In this document: in pieces, positions 16,646-26,315 of the stretch | Numbering within the stretch: the stretch's first letter is position 1 | Layout: each line of letters opens with the position of its first letter | NCBI RefSeq assembly: GCF_030552475.1 | Contig: NZ_JAUPED010000018.1 | Coordinates: 1-64,000 of the forward strand | From: Mariniflexile sp. AS56 | GTDB taxonomy: Bacteria > Bacteroidota > Bacteroidia > Flavobacteriales > Flavobacteriaceae | DNA: 64,000 bases | Direction of reading: 5' to 3' | Translations under genes and position numbers: made by a program | Notes under the pieces: generated by a model | Seen by the model: the letters and a program-made list of their open reading frames with translations, nothing else | Told to the model about the DNA's origin: nothing | Database searches by the model: none

Positions 16646-16680
16646 AAAACCCCAAAGTAAAGTTACTTTGGGGTTTTTTA
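16646..16680. terminator. Bidirectional intrinsic terminator
   Basis: A perfect stem AAAACCCCAAAGTAA / TTACTTTGGGGTTTT with a two-base centre lies just downstream of the TonB-receptor-like gene on the minus strand. Confidence 0.85.
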
Positions 16681-16718
16681 ATTAATATGTGATATTAAAT
16701 TGGTAGCTCAATATTTTA

Positions 16719-19190
16719 TTAAATAAAACCACCGCCACCAGACTCTTCATTGTCATCTCTCGACTTTCTTGCTTTAGCACGGTATTTTCCGCCTCCAAAT
16801 CTATAAGATAGTCCAACATTCCAGGTGTTGCTTTCCCAATTAAAGGCACCATCTTGTACAAATGGTTTTCTACCACTAAAAGCGAATTCCATGGTGTCAA
16901 ACACATCATTTACATTAAAACTAAAGGTTCCTTTTCCTTGTGCAAAACCAACGCGTGCTCCCAGATTTACAAAATACATCGCTTTTCTGTCAAACTGTAA
17001 CGATTTGTCTTTTCCTCGATAAAGACCAAAAGCGGTAAACGAAACCGTTTTACTAAGACTGAAATTGTTAAACATTCTAAGATTCCATGCCACATTGTCA
17101 ATTTCATCAACAGATGTTTGAATATCATTAATCGTAGCCGTTTCTATGGGCGCCGTTAAATTCTCTGCAATTCCTTTTTGTGTTTGCGAATATATATCAA
17201 AACTGGAGTTGATGCTCCACCATGATGTTGGTTTGTAATTTGAAGATAATTCGGCTCCTAATGCGGTCGTGTTATCAAAATTATCTTGGGTCATAATCAC
17301 ACGACCAGAATTTATATCTGTACGGTCTATAAATAAGGCACGGTTAATATCGTTTGAAATCACACGATAAAAAACACCACCTGTAACGCTTCCTTTTCTG
17401 TCCTTTAAAGTTCGGGTGTAATTAGCTTCAATAGAATTTGTGAATTGTGGTTCTAGGTTGATATTTCCATAGGATGAAATTAACGGGGAACTCCATTGTT
17501 TAATAGGGTTTACTTGGTCTATGCCTGGTCTGTCTATACGACGGCTATAACTAAATTGGTATGAGTTTTTGTCTGAAGGTGAATAGGTTATAAACGCAGA
17601 AGGATACAATTCAAAATAATCGTTTTTGAATGACTCGGTACTTTCTGCTTCTGTTGATAAGGCTAAGGCGTCTTCTTGCACATTTTCCGCACGTACTCCT
17701 AATTGGTAGCTCCATTTATCAAATTGCTTGTTATAGTTGGCATACGCCGAATAAATATCGCGAGTATAATCGAAGGCTGTACTTGGTGTAGGTCTTAAAT
17801 TACCGGCACTGTTATAAGATTCTCCTGTAGAGGCATAAGCAATATCTGAATTGAACAAACGAGCTTCTAACCCAAATTCAAGTTTTGATGAATCTGATAA
17901 CGGGTTTATATAATCTAAATTTACTGTGGTACTTTTTCTAGCGGTATTATTGAAATCGGTATAATCGGTATTCGGGCCTAATAGAAACGTGAAATCAGCG
18001 GGTCTATCATCATCAAAAACATTGTAATCAACTTCAAGCTCTATATTATGGCCTTCTTTTGAAAAATCATGTTTGTAATCAAAATTATATTGTGATGATA
18101 CATTGTCGCTAGTAGAAACTACGAGTTGACTTTGGTTGAAAGACATGTCATTATAAAAAATCGCGTCTGTTTTCCCATTGTTACTACTTTTAGAGGTGTT
18201 TTGAGTTGTGAAAAAAGACATGGTATTTCTATCATTTAAATAAAAATCGACACCTGCTTTGAATAAGTGTGATTGTCTTTTATCTAAAAATTCAAAAAAT
18301 TGCTCCGAGTTGTTTTCTGGTCTCGATACTAATCCTTCATTTCTGTTTTTAGAAATGTTGTTGCTATAACTACCATATAAATTGAATTTTCCGTTGCGGT
18401 AATTCATATCTAACGAGCTATTAAATTTAGCTTCAATTTCGTGGGTTAAACCAATACTCATATTCCCATTAAAGCCCACCATCGTGTTTTTGTGCAGAAT
18501 GATATTTATAATACCACTCATGCCTTCAGGATTGTATTTAGCAGAAGGGTTGGTGATTAATTCGATAGATTTTATAGCGGTTGAAGGAATTTGTTTTAAC
18601 AACTGCGCCGTTGGAATGTTTGATAATTTACCATCAACCATAACTCGAACATTTTGGTTTCCGCGTAAGCTAATATCACCTGTTTGGGCATCAACACCCA
18701 CAGAAGGGATACCAACCATTAATTCGGAAGCACTTCCTGTAGCCGCTAAGTCTTTACCTATGGTAATAACTTTTCTATCTACTTTTTGTTGAATGGTTGA
18801 GGTTTCCGCAATAACGGTAACCGCATCCAAACCTTCAGCAGCTTCTTCCAAATAAATGTTACCTAGATTGATGTCGTAATTACCTCTGCTAATAGAAATT
18901 TCTTTTCTAATAGTTTTGTATCCAATATATTGAATGCTAACTATTATTTTTCCTTCTTCTACTTTTTCTATTTTAAAGCTTCCGTCTTCTGAAGTAATAC
19001 CTCCAGTTAAAATCTCATCCTTAGTAGATTTTATTATAATATTTACATAAGGTAAGGGTTGTTTCAGATCAGCGTCTAACACAACTCCAGAAATGGAGCC
19101 TGTTTTGTCGATCGGTGATTTTGGATTCGTTGCTTGAATATTATTGATTATAGAAACCAATAAAGTACAGGCTAAAAGTAATTTTTTCAT
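16719..19190 (-). CDS. TonB-dependent receptor-like outer membrane beta-barrel protein
   Basis: An 823-residue outer-membrane protein with a signal peptide (about 1-20). A CarboxypepD_reg-like beta-sandwich follows (SISGVVLDADLKQPLPYVNI..., about 30-115), then a plug-like region (TGSASELMVGIPSVGVDAQTGDISLRGNQNVRVMVDGK) and a long beta-barrel of the OMP_b-brl_2 type. No SusD partner gene is adjacent, so it is not a polysaccharide-utilisation locus pair. The barrel's last strand is followed by a basic, Gly-rich tail (RAKARKSRDDNEESGGGGFI). The substrate is unknown. Confidence 0.9.
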   Translation of the reverse strand: MKKLLLACTLLVSIINNIQATNPKSPIDKTGSISGVVLDADLKQPLPYVNIIIKSTKDEILTGGITSEDGSFKIEKVEEGKIIVSIQYIGYKTIRKEISISRGNYDINLGNIYLEEAAEGLDAVTVIAETSTIQQKVDRKVITIGKDLAATGSASELMVGIPSVGVDAQTGDISLRGNQNVRVMVDGKLSNIPTAQLLKQIPSTAIKSIELITNPSAKYNPEGMSGIINIILHKNTMVGFNGNMSIGLTHEIEAKFNSSLDMNYRNGKFNLYGSYSNNISKNRNEGLVSRPENNSEQFFEFLDKRQSHLFKAGVDFYLNDRNTMSFFTTQNTSKSSNNGKTDAIFYNDMSFNQSQLVVSTSDNVSSQYNFDYKHDFSKEGHNIELEVDYNVFDDDRPADFTFLLGPNTDYTDFNNTARKSTTVNLDYINPLSDSSKLEFGLEARLFNSDIAYASTGESYNSAGNLRPTPSTAFDYTRDIYSAYANYNKQFDKWSYQLGVRAENVQEDALALSTEAESTESFKNDYFELYPSAFITYSPSDKNSYQFSYSRRIDRPGIDQVNPIKQWSSPLISSYGNINLEPQFTNSIEANYTRTLKDRKGSVTGGVFYRVISNDINRALFIDRTDINSGRVIMTQDNFDNTTALGAELSSNYKPTSWWSINSSFDIYSQTQKGIAENLTAPIETATINDIQTSVDEIDNVAWNLRMFNNFSLSKTVSFTAFGLYRGKDKSLQFDRKAMYFVNLGARVGFAQGKGTFSFNVNDVFDTMEFAFSGRKPFVQDGAFNWESNTWNVGLSYRFGGGKYRAKARKSRDDNEESGGGGFI

Positions 19191-19370
19191 TAAATTGATT
19201 GTTTATTTTGATTGATATAAAGTAGACGACAAAGGTTAGATTCTGTTACGTGATTTATGAGTTATTAACATTTTTTAACATTTTATAAAGGAGATTTTTG
19301 AGTTAATGAATCCTAATAGGTTGTATTGTAGCGTGTTGAGTCGTATTTTAAAAACATTAAATTGTACCGT

Positions 19371-19733
19371 ATGAATAAAAAAACATTGGTGTTTGGGGCA
19401 TCTTTAAACCCAAGTAGATATTCTAATCTTGTAATTAATAAATTGGCAAGTCAAACTATTGAAACTGTGGCTTATGGTTTGAAAAAAGGAACGGTTGCTG
19501 GTGTCACTATTTCAACAGAATTAATGCCTTTTGAAGATGTGCACACCATAACCTTGTATCTCAACGCAAAGAACCAACAACCATATTATGATTATTTGGT
19601 GTCGTTAAAACCGAAGCGCGTTATTTTTAACCCAGGAACAGAAAATCCTGAGTTTTATAATATTTTAAAGGAAAACAATATTTCTTTTGAAGTTGCTTGT
19701 TCGTTGGTATTACTTTCTACGAATCAATATTAA
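19371..19733 (+). CDS. CoA-binding domain protein, YccU-like
   Basis: A 120-residue Rossmann-type protein (CoA_binding_2). The start is taken at ATG 19371 (MNKKTLVFGASLNPSRYS); a TTG nine bases upstream would add only three residues. Motifs are VFGASLNPSRYSNLVINKL and the C-terminal IFNPGTENPEFYNILKENN with the conserved Cys in EVACSLVLL. Its role is not established in the family. The last 24 bases overlap the 3' end of the convergent symporter gene. Confidence 0.85.
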   Translation: MNKKTLVFGASLNPSRYSNLVINKLASQTIETVAYGLKKGTVAGVTISTELMPFEDVHTITLYLNAKNQQPYYDYLVSLKPKRVIFNPGTENPEFYNILKENNISFEVACSLVLLSTNQY

Positions 19734-21146
19734 GCCTAGAAAGGTTAGAAATCCGTTCAATATTAAAATGAAGAATCCGAATTCGAAACCAAGCCATTTT
19801 TCACTATTCACACTTATGACGTAAGATAAAACAGGAGATAGAATGGCTATGATAGGCACTAACTTATCTTTAACCTGCCATTTTGTGAAAAGTCCGAAAC
19901 TGTAAAGACCTAATAGCGGACCGTAAGTGTAACCTGCAAAAACAAAGAGTTTGGCGATAACGCTTTCATCTTTAATAATGTATTTAAAGGCTACGATAAC
20001 CAATATTAAAAGCAGTGAAATTAATATATGAATGCGTTTTCGAATGCTTACCTGCTTAGGTTTGTCATATTTCTTTTCAATGTCTAAAATATCAATACTG
20101 AATGATGTGGTTAAAGCTGTTAAAGCACTATCGGCACTACTATAAGCCGCTGCAATTAAGCCAATAAGAAAGAAGATGAAGATGCCAACACCTAAATGGT
20201 TTTTCGCTAGTAGCGGGAACAATTCATCTTTATGTGCATCGATACCCAATTGTTGTGCGTAAACGGTTAAAAGTAGGCCTAAACTTAAAAATATAAAATT
20301 GACGATCGTTAAAACAATCGTAAACCAAAACATGTTTTTTTGTGCGTCTTTAAGCGATTTACAGGTTAAGTTTTTTTGCATCATATCTTGGTCTAAACCA
20401 GTCATAACAATGGCTATAAACGCACCAGATATAAACTGTTTCCAAAAGTAATTGCTAGATTTAAAATCATCGAAAAAGAAGGTTTTCGATAAATCGCTAT
20501 CTAAAACATAGCCTAAAAGGTTGCCGCCACTTATACCCAAATCACTACTTACATAATAAATGGAAACACCTACCGCAATAAGCATGAATAGGGTTTGAAG
20601 GGAATCGGTCCAAATAATGGTTTTTATACCAGATTTAAAGGTGTACAACCAAATTAAAGCAACCGTAATGGTTACGGTTTGCCAAAATTGGACGCCCAAT
20701 TCATCAAATAAAATAATTTGTAACACATTAGCAACTAAGTACAATCTAAAACTGGCTCCAACAATACGTGAAATTAGAAAAAACGAAGCACCTGTTTTAT
20801 AGGCATAGTTTCCAAAGCGTTCTTCTAGATAGGTGTAAATAGAGGTTAAGTTAAGCTTGTAATATAAAGGGAGTAGCACGGTTCCAATCACTAAATACCC
20901 CACAATGTAACCTAAAACGACTTGCATGTAGCTAAATTGTGAAGCTTCAATCCATCCAGGAACAGAGATAAATGTAACTCCAGATAAGGAAGCTCCAATC
21001 ATTCCGAAAGCAACAATATACCATGGTGCCGATTTATTTGCCTTAAAAAAAGCATCGTTAGAGTCTTCTTTTCCAGTGAAATAAGATATTATAATTAGAA
21101 CTCCAAAATAGGCAGCAATAAGTAGAATAATTTGTGTAGCGCTCAT
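19710..21146 (-). CDS. Sodium:solute symporter (SSS family)
   Basis: A 478-residue transporter with about 13 transmembrane helices. The SSS patterns are ASLSGVTFISVPGWIEASQF near the N-terminus, the long TM stretch with ISRIVGASFRLYLVANV, and LIGLIAAAYSSADSALTALTTSF, which holds the Ser/Thr of the second sodium site. The substrate cannot be named; flavobacterial members are annotated for sugars, sialic acid or proline. It overlaps the CoA-binding gene tail to tail by 24 bases. A minus-strand TAATTTTG box lies 26 bases before the ATG. Confidence 0.9.
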   Translation of the reverse strand: MSATQIILLIAAYFGVLIIISYFTGKEDSNDAFFKANKSAPWYIVAFGMIGASLSGVTFISVPGWIEASQFSYMQVVLGYIVGYLVIGTVLLPLYYKLNLTSIYTYLEERFGNYAYKTGASFFLISRIVGASFRLYLVANVLQIILFDELGVQFWQTVTITVALIWLYTFKSGIKTIIWTDSLQTLFMLIAVGVSIYYVSSDLGISGGNLLGYVLDSDLSKTFFFDDFKSSNYFWKQFISGAFIAIVMTGLDQDMMQKNLTCKSLKDAQKNMFWFTIVLTIVNFIFLSLGLLLTVYAQQLGIDAHKDELFPLLAKNHLGVGIFIFFLIGLIAAAYSSADSALTALTTSFSIDILDIEKKYDKPKQVSIRKRIHILISLLLILVIVAFKYIIKDESVIAKLFVFAGYTYGPLLGLYSFGLFTKWQVKDKLVPIIAILSPVLSYVISVNSEKWLGFEFGFFILILNGFLTFLGLILIRRK

Positions 21147-21171
21147 GTGTTTAGATTAGGTTGCCAAAATA

Positions 21172-21179
21172 CAAAATTA
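21172..21179 (-). promoter_or_regulatory. Promoter -7 box TAATTTTG for the symporter
   Basis: On the minus strand this reads TAATTTTG, matching TAnnTTTG, and lies about 26 bases upstream of the symporter ATG. Confidence 0.5.
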
Positions 21180-21265
21180 GTTTGCAGTCTTCAGTTTAAT
21201 ACCTAGATTTTATTCTTTTGTAAAGGCTTCTTTTAATTGTGCTAAAAAGTATTAAATTCGCAGCT

Positions 21266-21883
21266 ATGGAATTTTCATCAAAACTACTTGAGCGTGCCGT
21301 TAACGAAATGTCGCAGTTACCAGGAATTGGTAAACGCACCGCATTACGTTTGGTTTTACATATGCTTAAGCAGCCTAAAGAGCAAACAACTGCACTGGCA
21401 GAGGCTTTACAAACCATGCGAAATGATATCAAATTTTGTAAATCCTGTCACAATATAAGTGATGTTGAGTTATGCGAAATTTGCTCAAATCCCAAGAGAG
21501 ACAAAACACTTGTGTGTGTGGTTGAAGATATTCGTGATGTTATGGCTATTGAAAACACCAGTTCGTTTAAAGGTTTATACCATGTTTTAGGTGGTAAAAT
21601 TTCACCTATGGATGGGGTAGGACCACACGATTTAAACATCCTCTCTTTAGTGAATAAAGTGAAAGAAGGTGAAATAAAAGAACTGATATTCGCGTTAAGC
21701 TCTACCATGGAAGGCGATACAACCAATTTCTACATTTTTAAACAAATACAGGATTATAAAGTGTTTACATCTACAATAGCAAGAGGTATTTCCGTGGGCG
21801 ATGAATTGGAGTATGCTGATGAAATTACGCTAGGTAGAAGTATTGTGAATAGGGTTCCGTTTGAATCGTCTCTAAAACTATAA
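21266..21883 (+). CDS. recR: Recombination protein RecR
   Basis: RecR acts with RecO and RecF to load RecA on gapped DNA. In the 205-residue form starting at ATG 21266 ([29 protein letters not shown]), the helix-hairpin-helix is LPGIGKRTA, the zinc finger is [21 protein letters not shown], and the Toprim domain begins [15 protein letters not shown] and continues with [13 protein letters not shown]. An upstream ATG at 21239 is less likely: the family starts at the chosen site and a promoter-like TAAATTCG lies at 21253-21260. The next gene starts 8 bases after the stop. Confidence 0.95.
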   Translation: MEFSSKLLERAVNEMSQLPGIGKRTALRLVLHMLKQPKEQTTALAEALQTMRNDIKFCKSCHNISDVELCEICSNPKRDKTLVCVVEDIRDVMAIENTSSFKGLYHVLGGKISPMDGVGPHDLNILSLVNKVKEGEIKELIFALSSTMEGDTTNFYIFKQIQDYKVFTSTIARGISVGDELEYADEITLGRSIVNRVPFESSLKL

Positions 21884-21890
21884 TGAACTG

Positions 21891-23003
21891 TTGAAGTTAT
21901 CCATTGTCATACTAAACTATAATGTCCAGTACTTTTTAGAGCTTTGTTTAAAAAGTGTGCAAGCAGCTATAACTACTATAGATGCGGAAATTATTGTAGT
22001 TGATAATAATTCTGAAGATGGGAGTTGCCAAATGGTAAAACGCCTATTCCCTGAAATTCTATTAATTGAGAATAAAGAAAATTTCGGATTTTCAAAAGGA
22101 AATAATATTGGTGTAGCTCAAGCCAAAGGCGACTATTTGTGCATTCTAAACCCAGATACGGTGGTTGCAGAAGATACGTTTACCGCGCTTTTAAACTTCG
22201 CAGAAAGCAAAGAAAACCTTGGTATTGTTGGTTGTAAACTTATAAATGGAGCAGGTGTTTTTCTTCCTGAAAGCAAACGAAACATTCCTTACGTGCATGC
22301 TGCTTTTAAAAAAATATATGGGAATTCAGAAGCCTATTACGCGAATCATTTAAGTGAAAATGAAACAGGTAAGGTTGATATCCTAGTGGGCGCTTTTATG
22401 TTGATGAAACGAGACATCTATCATAAAGTACAAGGCTTCGATGAAGATTATTTTATGTATGGTGAAGATATCGACTTGTCCTATAAAATATTAAAGTCGG
22501 GTTGCGATAATTATTATTTTGGCGACACAACCGTTATTCATTATAAAGGAGAGAGCACTTTAAAAGATAAACATTATGCGCGGCGTTTTTATGGTGCTAT
22601 GCAAATATTTTATAAAAAGCATTTTAAGAAAAACGTATTTTTCGATATGTTTGTGTGGCTTGGTATTAGGCTGGTATATTTGGTTAGAATATCACCTGTA
22701 AAAGGAAAAAAGGAAGTAAATGCGTATGTGTTTGTTTCCGATAAGATCAATAGTGAACTGCAAGCAGTTTTACCTAAAAAAATGAGTTTACAAGCTAATA
22801 TGAATAACCTTGAAAAGGGCACCGAAGTTATTTTTGATGGAAACACATTAAGTTATAAAGATATTATCGTCATGATGAGTGACGCAGAAAAAAATAAATC
22901 AATTACCTTTAAAATAGTGCCAAAGCAAGCTAATTTTATGCTAGGTAGCGATAATGCTATAAGTAGAGGTGAGATTGTTATTATAAATAAGTTTTTGTTG
23001 TAA
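21891..23003 (+). CDS. Family 2 glycosyltransferase
   Basis: A 370-residue GT-A enzyme beginning KLSIVILNYNVQYFLELCL. The nucleotide-sugar site shows VVDNNSEDGS, the metal-binding stretch is ILNPDTVV, and the acceptor region is YFMYGEDIDLSYKI. A hydrophobic segment near residue 260 may attach it to the membrane. Such proteins build surface polysaccharides or glycolipids, commonly rhamnosyl- or related transferases. The start appears to be TTG, because the ATG at 21883 is out of frame and no in-frame ATG precedes the conserved first strand. It is probably co-transcribed with recR. Confidence 0.87.
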   Translation: MKLSIVILNYNVQYFLELCLKSVQAAITTIDAEIIVVDNNSEDGSCQMVKRLFPEILLIENKENFGFSKGNNIGVAQAKGDYLCILNPDTVVAEDTFTALLNFAESKENLGIVGCKLINGAGVFLPESKRNIPYVHAAFKKIYGNSEAYYANHLSENETGKVDILVGAFMLMKRDIYHKVQGFDEDYFMYGEDIDLSYKILKSGCDNYYFGDTTVIHYKGESTLKDKHYARRFYGAMQIFYKKHFKKNVFFDMFVWLGIRLVYLVRISPVKGKKEVNAYVFVSDKINSELQAVLPKKMSLQANMNNLEKGTEVIFDGNTLSYKDIIVMMSDAEKNKSITFKIVPKQANFMLGSDNAISRGEIVIINKFLL

Positions 23004-23032
23004 ATAATTTAAAGAAATCAATGTTTTTTAAG

Positions 23033-23040
23033 TAATTTTG
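23033..23040 (+). promoter_or_regulatory. Promoter -7 box TAATTTTG for the E2 gene
   Basis: An exact TAnnTTTG match 37 bases before the ATG of the 2-oxoacid dehydrogenase E2 gene. Confidence 0.5.
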
Positions 23041-23077
23041 CAAACATAAACTAAAAAAGAAGTATTACGTTATTGAT

Positions 23078-24400
23078 ATGGCAAAGTTTGAGCTTAAATT
23101 ACCCAAAATGGGAGAAAGTGTTGCAGAAGCAACTATAACGTCTTGGTTAAAAGAAGTAGGAGATACTATAGAACTTGATGAAGCGGTATTTGAAATCGCA
23201 ACCGATAAGGTGGATAGTGAAGTGCCAAGTGAAGTAGAGGGTGTTTTATTAGAGAAGCTTTTCAATGTAGATGATATTGTGCAAGTAGGGCAAACCATCG
23301 CTATTATTGAAATAGATGGTGAGGATGATGGTACCGAAGAGGTTTCTGAAACAATTTCAAGTGAATCGTCTACTGAAGAAATTAAAGCGGCTGAGTTTGT
23401 GAGTCAATCGATAGCAGAAGCTAAAGAAACCATAACTCCCGTTGTTTCTAGTGAAGATCGTTTTTATTCTCCACTAGTTAAAAATATAGCTAAGGCAGAA
23501 GGTGTTTCTCAGCAAGAATTGGATAGTATCGAAGGTACGGGGATGGATAATCGCGTTACTAAAAATGATATTTTAAGTTATATTCAAAATAGAGGAGGTA
23601 AAGTTGTAGCGCCTAAAGTTGAAGCTCCAGTAGCTAAAACAGCACAGCCAGCTAAACCAAAACCAACGCCAACACCGGTTACAGTAAGTGGTGAAGATGA
23701 AATAATAGAAATGACTCGAATGGGCAAAATTATTGCACATCATATGGTGGAGTCCGTTCAAACATCGGCACACGTGCAAAGTTTTATTGAAGCTGATGTT
23801 ACCAAAATTTGGAATTGGAGAAAAAAAGTTAAAGATTCATTTTTTAAACGTGAAGGTCAAAATTTAACCTTTACACCTATATTTATGGAGGCGGTTGCAA
23901 AAGCACTGCGTGATTTCCCAATGATGAATATATCACTACAAGGTGATACCATTATTAAAAAGAAAAACATCAATCTAGGAATGGCAGCATCACTTGCCGA
24001 CGGGAATTTAATAGTACCTGTAATTAAAAATGCCGACCAACTTAATTTAGTAGGTATGACAAAGCAGGTAAATGATTTAGCAACCCGCGCACGTGCCAAT
24101 CAATTAAAACCAGATGATATTCAAGGAGGAACTTATACAGTTACCAACGTAGGTACTTTTGGTAGTATTATGGGAACTCCAATCATTAGTCAACCTCAAG
24201 TTGGTATTTTAGCTTTGGGAGCGATACGTAAGGTGCCAGCAGTGATAGAAACCAGTGAAGGCGACTTTATAGGTATTCGTTACCGCATGTTTTTATCGCA
24301 CTCTTATGATCACCGTGTGGTTAATGGTGCTTTAGGCGGACAATTTGTAAAAGCCGTTAAAGATTACCTAGAAGCTTGGGATAGTAATAGGGAAATATAA
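23078..24400 (+). CDS. Dihydrolipoamide acyltransferase, E2 of a 2-oxoacid dehydrogenase complex
   Basis: A 440-residue E2 subunit. The lipoyl domain (about 3-78) has the lipoylated lysine in EIATDKVDSEVP. A linker rich in Ser/Glu leads to an E3-binding domain (YSPLVKNIAKAEGVSQQEL...NRVTKNDILSY), then an Ala/Pro-rich linker, then the catalytic domain ending in SHSYDHRVVNGALGG (HxxxDG motif). It looks most like branched-chain 2-oxoacid dehydrogenase E2 rather than pyruvate E2. E1 and E3 genes are not adjacent. A terminator follows. Confidence 0.92.
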   Translation: MAKFELKLPKMGESVAEATITSWLKEVGDTIELDEAVFEIATDKVDSEVPSEVEGVLLEKLFNVDDIVQVGQTIAIIEIDGEDDGTEEVSETISSESSTEEIKAAEFVSQSIAEAKETITPVVSSEDRFYSPLVKNIAKAEGVSQQELDSIEGTGMDNRVTKNDILSYIQNRGGKVVAPKVEAPVAKTAQPAKPKPTPTPVTVSGEDEIIEMTRMGKIIAHHMVESVQTSAHVQSFIEADVTKIWNWRKKVKDSFFKREGQNLTFTPIFMEAVAKALRDFPMMNISLQGDTIIKKKNINLGMAASLADGNLIVPVIKNADQLNLVGMTKQVNDLATRARANQLKPDDIQGGTYTVTNVGTFGSIMGTPIISQPQVGILALGAIRKVPAVIETSEGDFIGIRYRMFLSHSYDHRVVNGALGGQFVKAVKDYLEAWDSNREI

Positions 24401-24420
24401 TCTTAATCATTATAAAATTT

Positions 24421-24455
24421 AAAAACCTAACCGTAAAACGTTGGGTTTTCTTATT
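24421..24455 (+). terminator. Intrinsic terminator of the E2 gene
   Basis: The stem AAAACCTAACCGT / ACGTTGGGTTTT, with one bulge and one G-U pair, is followed by T-rich sequence 20 bases after the stop codon. Confidence 0.65.
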
Positions 24456-24505
24456 TTTGTAATTGGCTAAGTAAAGTCAGATTATTCAACAGAAAAATAA
24501 AAGTA

Positions 24506-25282
24506 ATGAATTTAAACCTCACCAAACCCATTTGTTTTTTCGACCTTGAAACAACAGGAATCAATATAACCCATGACCGCATCGTGGAAATGGCTGTTTT
24601 AAAAGTATATCCAAACGGAAAGGAAGAAAATAAAACATGGTTGGTAAATCCAGAAATGACAATTCCACAGGAGGTTATTGACATTCATGGTATAAGCAAT
24701 GAAGACGTAGCTGATAAGCCAACGTTTAAAGAAATTGCAAAAGATGTTTATAATATGATTAAAGATTCCGATTTAGGAGGCTTTAATTCTAATAGATTCG
24801 ATATTCCATTATTGGCAGAAGAATTACTGCGCGCTGAGGTTGATTTCGATATGAAAAATCGTGTGGCTGTAGATGTGCAAACCATTTTTCATAAAATGGA
24901 ACAACGTACTTTAAGTGCTGCTTACAAGTTTTATTGTCATGAAGAACTAGAAGGTGCCCATGGCGCTGAAGCGGATACTAAAGCAACCTATGAAGTGCTA
25001 AAAGCGCAAATTGCTAAGTATGATGAAATTGAAAATGATACTAAATTTTTAGCTGAATTCAGCTCTAGAAAGCAATTTGCAGATTTCGCAGGCTTCCTAG
25101 CTTTTAATAAAAAAGGTGAAGAATGTTTTTCTTTCGGAAAGCATAAAGGCAAATTAGTTACAGATGTTTTAGAAAATGAACCTGGGTATTTTGGCTGGTT
25201 ATTAAATGCCGATTTCCCGTTGTACACCAAAAAAGTACTTACTGCTATTAAGCTAAGAAGTCTGAATAATAAATTAGGATAA
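24506..25282 (+). CDS. DnaQ-like 3'-5' exonuclease with DUF3820-like tail
   Basis: A 258-residue protein. The exonuclease core holds the DEDDh residues: FFDLETTGIN (Exo I), GFNSNRFDIPLL (Exo II) and HGAEADTKAT (Exo III His and Asp). The C-terminal 60 residues contain FSFGKHKGKLVTDVL and YFGWLLNADFPLY, which resemble the small DUF3820 domain. The function may be proofreading-like or RNA trimming; it is not the Pol III epsilon subunit with certainty. It starts a run of plus-strand genes toward cinA. Confidence 0.88.
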   Translation: MNLNLTKPICFFDLETTGINITHDRIVEMAVLKVYPNGKEENKTWLVNPEMTIPQEVIDIHGISNEDVADKPTFKEIAKDVYNMIKDSDLGGFNSNRFDIPLLAEELLRAEVDFDMKNRVAVDVQTIFHKMEQRTLSAAYKFYCHEELEGAHGAEADTKATYEVLKAQIAKYDEIENDTKFLAEFSSRKQFADFAGFLAFNKKGEECFSFGKHKGKLVTDVLENEPGYFGWLLNADFPLYTKKVLTAIKLRSLNNKLG

Positions 25283-25361
25283 TTTAGTCGCAGTCGTAGT
25301 TTACGGATTAGTTTCAAAAAAACTATCAACCCAAGGAGTCTAACAATCTAATATATCTAGA

Positions 25362-25973
25362 ATGAAAATCATTTGCATCGGTAGAAATTACACCGAACAT
25401 ATTAAAGAGTTGCAAAACGAAAAACCAACAGATCCGGTGGTGTTTTTAAAACCAGACACCTCTATTCTACTTAAAAAACAGCCCTTTTTTATTCCTGATT
25501 TTTCAAATGATGTGCATTATGAAGTAGAGATCTTAGTTAGAATCAATAGAATAGGGAAGCATATCGATAAAAAATTTGCTCATAAATATTATGAGGAAAT
25601 TGGCTTGGGAATTGATTTTACAGCACGCGATGTGCAAAGTGAGTTAAAAGCAAAAGGCTTACCTTGGGAAAAAGCAAAATCGTTTGATGGTGCTGCGGTT
25701 GTTGGTAAATGGTTGCCAGTGTCAGATTTTAAAGATGTAGATACGATTGAGTTTTCTTTAAAAAAAAATGATAATATTGTACAATTAGGAAATACAAGCC
25801 ATATGCTTTGGAAAATTGATGAATTGATAGAATATGTGTCAAAATATTTTACTTTAAAGATAGGAGATATTATATTTACGGGAACTCCGGCAGGCGTTGG
25901 TAAAGTGCTTGCAAATGATAAACTAAAAGGATTTATAGAAGACAAAGAAATGTTTTCAATAACAATTAAATAA
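25362..25973 (+). CDS. Fumarylacetoacetate hydrolase family protein
   Basis: A 203-residue short FAH-family enzyme: MKIICIGRNYTEHIKELQ, VVFLKPDTSI, the metal-binding HYEVEILVRI, GIDFTARDVQSELK, and GDIIFTGTPAGVGKV. Related proteins are acylpyruvases or oxaloacetate decarboxylase/tautomerases of central metabolism. All expected metal ligands are present. The HPt gene begins one base after its stop codon, so they share a transcript. Confidence 0.9.
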   Translation: MKIICIGRNYTEHIKELQNEKPTDPVVFLKPDTSILLKKQPFFIPDFSNDVHYEVEILVRINRIGKHIDKKFAHKYYEEIGLGIDFTARDVQSELKAKGLPWEKAKSFDGAAVVGKWLPVSDFKDVDTIEFSLKKNDNIVQLGNTSHMLWKIDELIEYVSKYFTLKIGDIIFTGTPAGVGKVLANDKLKGFIEDKEMFSITIK

Positions 25974-26315
25974 ATGGAACAACATTACAAACTATTTAGG
26001 GTACGCGAGTTAGCAGATAATGATGAAGATTTTATCGCAACTTTAGCTGAAGCTTTTTTGGAAGAAGTGCCAGAAGACGCAGAACGATTAAAGATAGCAG
26101 TAGCAGCAAAAGATTATCACGATGCTTACCAAGCAGCGCATAAAATGAAACCAACAGTCGATTTATTCGAAATGGGGGTGCTTGATGTTTTAATAGAAGT
26201 TCAAGATTGGGGTAAATTTGAAAAAAGAGATTTAGATATTTCTTCACAATTAGCTATTGTTATTTCGGCTGTAGAAAATACAGTTGCCGAAATAAAAGCA
26301 GATTTTAATTTATAA
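25974..26315 (+). CDS. HPt-domain phosphotransfer protein
   Basis: A 113-residue all-helical protein with the histidine phosphotransfer motif AAHKMKPTVDLFEM, the histidine being about residue 54. It has no kinase or receiver domain. It would pass phosphate between a hybrid kinase and a regulator located elsewhere. The stop codon TAA overlaps the ATG of cinA, so translation is coupled. The neighbours are metabolic genes and give no clue about the signalling pathway. Confidence 0.85.
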   Translation: MEQHYKLFRVRELADNDEDFIATLAEAFLEEVPEDAERLKIAVAAKDYHDAYQAAHKMKPTVDLFEMGVLDVLIEVQDWGKFEKRDLDISSQLAIVISAVENTVAEIKADFNL

